Assembly (NCBI GenBank): GCA_003508835.1
Contig: PUFA01000164.1
Coordinates: forward strand, 124,001-188,000
Length of the DNA stretch: 64,000 nucleotides
Source of the DNA: Eonycteris spelaea
Taxonomy: Eukaryota; Chordata; Mammalia; Chiroptera; Pteropodidae
Reading direction: 5' to 3'
Shown: one piece after another, positions 59,879 to 64,000 of the stretch
Numbering within the stretch: position 1 is the first letter of the stretch
Layout of the letters: the number at the start of each line of letters is the position of its first letter
The notes under the pieces: model-generated
Told to the model about the DNA's origin: nothing
The model's input: the letters and a program-made list of their open reading frames with translations, nothing else
Database searches by the model: none
Translations under genes and position numbers: made by a program

Positions 59879-61243
59879 GATTTTGTTACCCTAATTTTGA
59901 GTAGTAGTAACAATATTAAAAGTTATACAGTGGAACTATGAAAGCAAGCATGTATATCAAAATATTAATGGGTTGTTTTTGTAAATCAAAATTTTTTCCC
60001 TCTTTGCAAAGGAAAATTACATATTTTCTCCCATAAGTTATAAAGAACTTTATGTATTACTTCTCAACAAATAATTGGCTATACCACTATATTGTTGTGT
60101 CATATGCTCATTTTTTTTCTTTGTTTTTTCTATAAAAGATCATGCTTTTTAATAACCATGGGAAAAAAATGAAGCAATGGATTTTAGAAAATACTTTCTG
60201 CTTTACCGAAGGGGTTAAAACTATTAAATTGGCATTTTGGCATAAAGGACAAAAGTAGGAGTCATAATATAAATTCCAATATAGTATTTGTCGTTAGAGA
60301 TTTGAGAGTGGGGATGTGGAGACTAGAGAGGAGAAAAATGTGGCTAAACAAACAGAATGGCCAAGCTGATTTGTTTTCTGCGTATTTGTTTGACCTTTCA
60401 TATAATGGAATTAGTTTGACCAAGAGCATACTAGAGCTTTATGCTATTAGGAGTTTGGGAATTGTCTGGCAGTAGAATTGATTCATCCATTCAATGAAGT
60501 AGAAAACTCTAATCTTTCTCTCTTATAGCCAGAATCCACTGTTTAAACAAAGTTGGCAGTAAACCCACAGCCTAATTGGAAGCAAGTTTTTGACAAACTT
60601 GTTTTCCCCAACATGGGCTTTCAAGGTCTAGCACAGTGCTTAGCAGCTACATAATGATGAGTTAAACAAATGAAAGAACTTTTGTAAGTTTTAAACAACA
60701 ACTGCCAGCTAAGTTGTCTATCAAGGCCACCAAAAGATAAACAACATTGAGCATCTAAGTAGTTAAGACTTTGCAGCCTTTATTTGCCACCCATGACTAA
60801 TCCCATGGAAAATGCCAGACAAAATTATAACTTTTAAATAACCACACTTGGGAAGCCTTCACAATTTTATGGGTTCCCTAGCTAACCCAGGAAATCTGAG
60901 ATGTGTATAACTGAATATATACCAGAGTTTCTACCATTTTATTATCTATGTAATGTATTTTATAGTTTGGAGATTTGGAAAGGTTTTATATTTTTGTGAT
61001 TCTTTAGTTTGGAAAAAGGAATACTGTTAAAGGATTCAAGAGTTTAAACTTTTAACTAGTTATCTTATGAGATAAGGCATTAGAATTAATGCCTTAATTC
61101 TAAGAAAAATCAAAGGTGTGTTATGTTTGTGTTTTCTTTCATTTCCTGATGCTTGATATAAAAGAGTGAGAAGCACACAGGATTCCATATAAGTGAAGGA
61201 ATCTGGTCTCTGCACTTCCTTTAAAACCCTTTCTCCCCACACT

Positions 61244-61261
61244 CCCCCCCCCCCCCCCCCC
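61244..61261. repeat. Poly-C run (18 bases)
   Basis: Eighteen C in a row. Long homopolymers of this kind are prone to sequencing error. Confidence 0.95.
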
Positions 61262-61439
61262 TTTTTACCCAACAAGATCTAGCTCAGATATCATCTCCTG
61301 GTTGAATCATATATATTGCCATTCTTGTAGGAATTTTGTATGGTCTGTCTCTCCTAGATTTTTCATCTTTAAAAAGAGACCTAACCACTGCCTCTAGGCT
61401 CCCTCTGTACCATACCAAGTGGCATTATGGAATTTGTCC

Positions 61440-61555
61440 AAGTCTCTCATTTTCACTGGACTGTGAGCAACTCAAGGAGAAGGATCATGTTTTATCTTTA
61501 TTTCAACAGCACCTAGCACAGTGTTTGGCACTAAATAATTGTTTATTGAATGAAT
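61440..61555 (-). mobile_element. LINE2 3' end
   Basis: CTGGACTGTGAGCAACTCAA, AGCACCTAGCACAGTGTTTG and GCACTAAATAATTGTTTATT, then GAATGAATAA, follow the familiar LINE2 3' pattern read on this strand. Confidence 0.8.
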
Positions 61556-62639
61556 AAGCTTTAATAACAAACTTAAAACATGTTAGAGCTACCAAGACCC
61601 ATCTCTCTATAACTAGATAAGGGAAATTAAAACAGAAACCATTTGGCTGGGAGAATATTGGATGATTTTGTTGACCCTGCACCATGAAAGCGAAGTGATG
61701 TTTTATTCCAGACCTAATGGCAAAACTCAAAAAATTGAAATAACTTCTCAAGTCTCTCTTCCTTCCTTCTCTTCCCTTCCCAACATGACACTGTAAATGC
61801 CTGACAAATAGTAAAAGTCAGGATAAATTTGTACATGACTTTTTGTCTTGGGAAAAGGTAGATTCCTTTATCTGCCCTACCTGTTCCCCCTCCCCCCTCC
61901 CACCTCCCCACACACCATGATTAGTCTTATTCTTTAGTCTCTGTAGGCCAATATCAGACTCTAACTACCCAGGCCAATCATAAGTTCTAATATTATCTAT
62001 TTTGTATACCAGATGTGAAGTAGAGCCACATGGTGTGGTGGTGAAGATTATAGACTTTAGATTTGGACTGCCTAGATTAAAACTCAGCTCTTTAACCCAG
62101 TTAAAGAAAGCAGATGACAAACATGGACCAGAGCAGAGAGAATGCTGGCGTTTATGAATTTACCAACTGCACTTTCCACCAACAAATGCAATTTTCAAAG
62201 ACATGACTTCAAATCTTGCACTCAAGGCTGGTGGGTCAGAGTTAAGCACTCAACTAGAGAGCAAGTCCAGTTACTTGAGGACAGATAAATTGGAATACAA
62301 GGTGGTGGTCCTTACTTATTGTTGACATGGTAGAATATCCACATGAAGAAATTAAAAACTAGAAAATCAACATCTATCTAGTGGTATTGATATATAGGAA
62401 GAGAGAAAAGAGATCAAAGACAGTGATAGTTACATTTCTTATTTTATGTTAGCAAACTCTGGTAGATGTTGGCACCTCATGTGAGTTTGGATATTTTAAG
62501 TCTACTTTCCGAGAGAGCATTAATTCTGTTTAAATCTAACTTCTATTCTACACTTGCACCCATGTAACTAAATGTGACTGAAACAAAACACAACCATATT
62601 GACGAATCTCACTTTAAATTCATGACACTGATCTTAAGG

Positions 62640-64000
62640 GGTCCTTAGTGGTGATGGTATTCTGCTTCCCTAGTCCTTTCACTCTTCCACTCTTCCCACC
62701 TTATCTTCTCTCTAAACCTTCAACATACCCCAACCCATCCCTTTTCTCAGCCATCACCCTCATTTCCTATTTCACTGAGGAACAGAACGCATGGGAGGCT
62801 CCCACTACCCCATCTCCTTACTTCCTGTATTGGGGCGCATTTCTCTCCCTTCATCCTATTGCTGTGGATGAACTATTCTCCTCCTGGATAGGTCATCCCC
62901 TCTGCTTACACTCCGTATCCCATCTCATCTTGTGTACTTAAGGAAATCAGTCCAGCAGTTCTCCCTTCGCTCTTGCGGTGTCATTTTTCCCTTATCTCCT
63001 GGATCTTTCCCATAAACACACATACTTATTGTTCCAGAGTTGATCACACTCCTCCAAACATGTTCCTCATCTGGCTTCCAGAACACCCCACTCTCCTGGT
63101 TTTCCTCCTACCTCACTGGCTGTTCTCTCTCATTCTCTTTTGCTGGTTCCTCCTCTCCTCAATCTAGGTCCCAGTCTTGGAACTCTTCTCTGTCTATACT
63201 CACTGTCTCAGTGATTCATCCAGTCTCAGGATTGTCAATATCATCTGTGAGCTGACAACTCCCTCATTTTTCTTTCTAGCCGTTTTCTACCCTAAACTCC
63301 AGACTTAATACCCAGTGGCCTACTTGACATCTCTGCCTTGTTGTCGAATGGTCATCTTCGATTTTACAAGTCCAAACTGAGCTCCTGCTCGCCCTCCAAC
63401 TCCACCTCCCCCCTAGTCTTCCTTTCAGCATCTCAGGCTTGAAACTCAAGAGACATCCTTGAAGCCTCTCTTTTGCTCATTCCTTACATCCATTCAATCA
63501 GCAGATCCTTCAGCTCTTTCTTCAAAAGAGATCCAGAGTATAATTATTCCTCAACACCTCTACTGTTTCACCCACCCCAGCTACCTCATTATTTACCTGG
63601 ATTACAGCAGAAGCTTCCCAAATGTTCTCCTCATGTTTCCTCTTGCCAGTCCTCATTTGATTCTTAACTTGGTATTCTTAACCTGGTATTCTAAGACACT
63701 TCTGTATGCATGCCTTCCCATCTCACTGAGGGAAAACAAGTTTTTAAATTTGCCTCTACCACCCCTCTGATATTCCTACTGGCCTTAACCCTCCAGCTCC
63801 CCTGACACCTTGCTGGTCCTTAAGGTCATCAATTCCACACCTGCTTAGGGCCCTATACTAGCTGTTCTTTCTGCCCAGGTCTCTGTGGCTCATCCTCTGT
63901 CACCTTCAGGTCTTTATTTAGGTGGCATCTTCTCAGTGAGAACTTCCCTGATAGCTCTGTGACCACTGCAGCTCCCTGCTCTTCCTTTTCCTCCCCCCTG
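62640..64000 (-). mobile_element. LINE2, ORF2 part, antisense
   Basis: The + strand text is C/T-rich: TCCTTTCAGCATCTCAGGCT, CCACCCCAGCTACCTCATTA, TTACCTGGATTACAGCAGAA and ATCTCACTGAGGGAAAACAA. It corresponds to the complement of the end of LINE2 ORF2. Open frames on the + strand here (such as 62648-62941) are shadows. The element runs on past the window edge. Confidence 0.8.

Larger units (their letters stand above)
59474..64000 (+). other. ZNF451: Intron 14 (continues beyond the window)
   Basis: It contains a diverged hAT-like element at 59663-59878, a poly-C run at 61244-61261, a LINE2 3' end at 61440-61555, a MIR-like piece near 62020-62100 and a long antisense LINE2 at 62640-64000. I see no exon in it. 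Confidence 0.65.

Noticed and set aside
62648..63770. Several overlapping + strand frames near the window end
   Set aside because: They lie on the complement of a LINE2 element, which is C/T-rich and open by composition.
1..64000. A new defence system, operon or other prokaryotic-type locus
   Set aside because: The window has split exons, mammalian repeats and a known mammalian gene, and shows no compact gene cluster.

Overview
This window is mammalian nuclear DNA covering most of one gene, ZNF451 (also called ZATT), on the + strand. ZNF451 is a zinc-finger SUMO E3/E4 ligase that also assists TDP2 in repairing topoisomerase II adducts. I recognised it from its N-terminal tandem SUMO-interacting motifs, its run of C2H2 fingers, its C-terminal PIN-like domain, and a chain of GT-AG exons whose phases fit. 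Two SINEs derived from 5S rRNA (near 23.3 kb and 30.9 kb) point to a fruit bat (Pteropodidae), the bat group in which such SINEs are described. This species assignment is an inference.

Layout: 1-620 is a GC-rich CpG-island promoter with NRF1, ZNF143 and GC-box motifs and the start codon at 380. Exons 2 and 3 (900-982, 7475-7555) encode the SUMO ligase module. An alternative terminal exon follows (8940-10433). It carries a LAP2alpha-like domain that the literature traces to a DIRS1-like retrotransposon. A 28.9 kb stretch of intron containing that exon separates the ligase module from exon 4 (28937). Exons 4-14 (28937-59473) encode the zinc-finger isoform and end in a PIN-like domain. The last coding exon, with the ubiquitin-interacting motif, is not visible and probably lies past 64000.

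The two isoforms share exons 1-3, so the same SUMO module is joined either to zinc fingers plus PIN-like domain or to the retrotransposon-derived domain. Both junctions are in phase 0.

The main anomaly is four small deletions in coding exons: exon 2 (-1), exon 4 (-1), exon 9 (-2) and exon 10 (-1). Each breaks the frame, yet every splice site and the flanking codons are conserved. Assembly or sequencing indels are the likeliest cause. Real inactivation is the alternative.

The introns hold ordinary mammalian repeats: L1 fragments of several ages, LINE2, MIR, MER5/MER20-type hAT elements, Tigger-type DNA elements (one nested pair, and one inserted in an L1), and a truncated U2 snRNA pseudogene. 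I found no second protein-coding gene. Repeat family names come from memory of consensus sequences and their limits are approximate.
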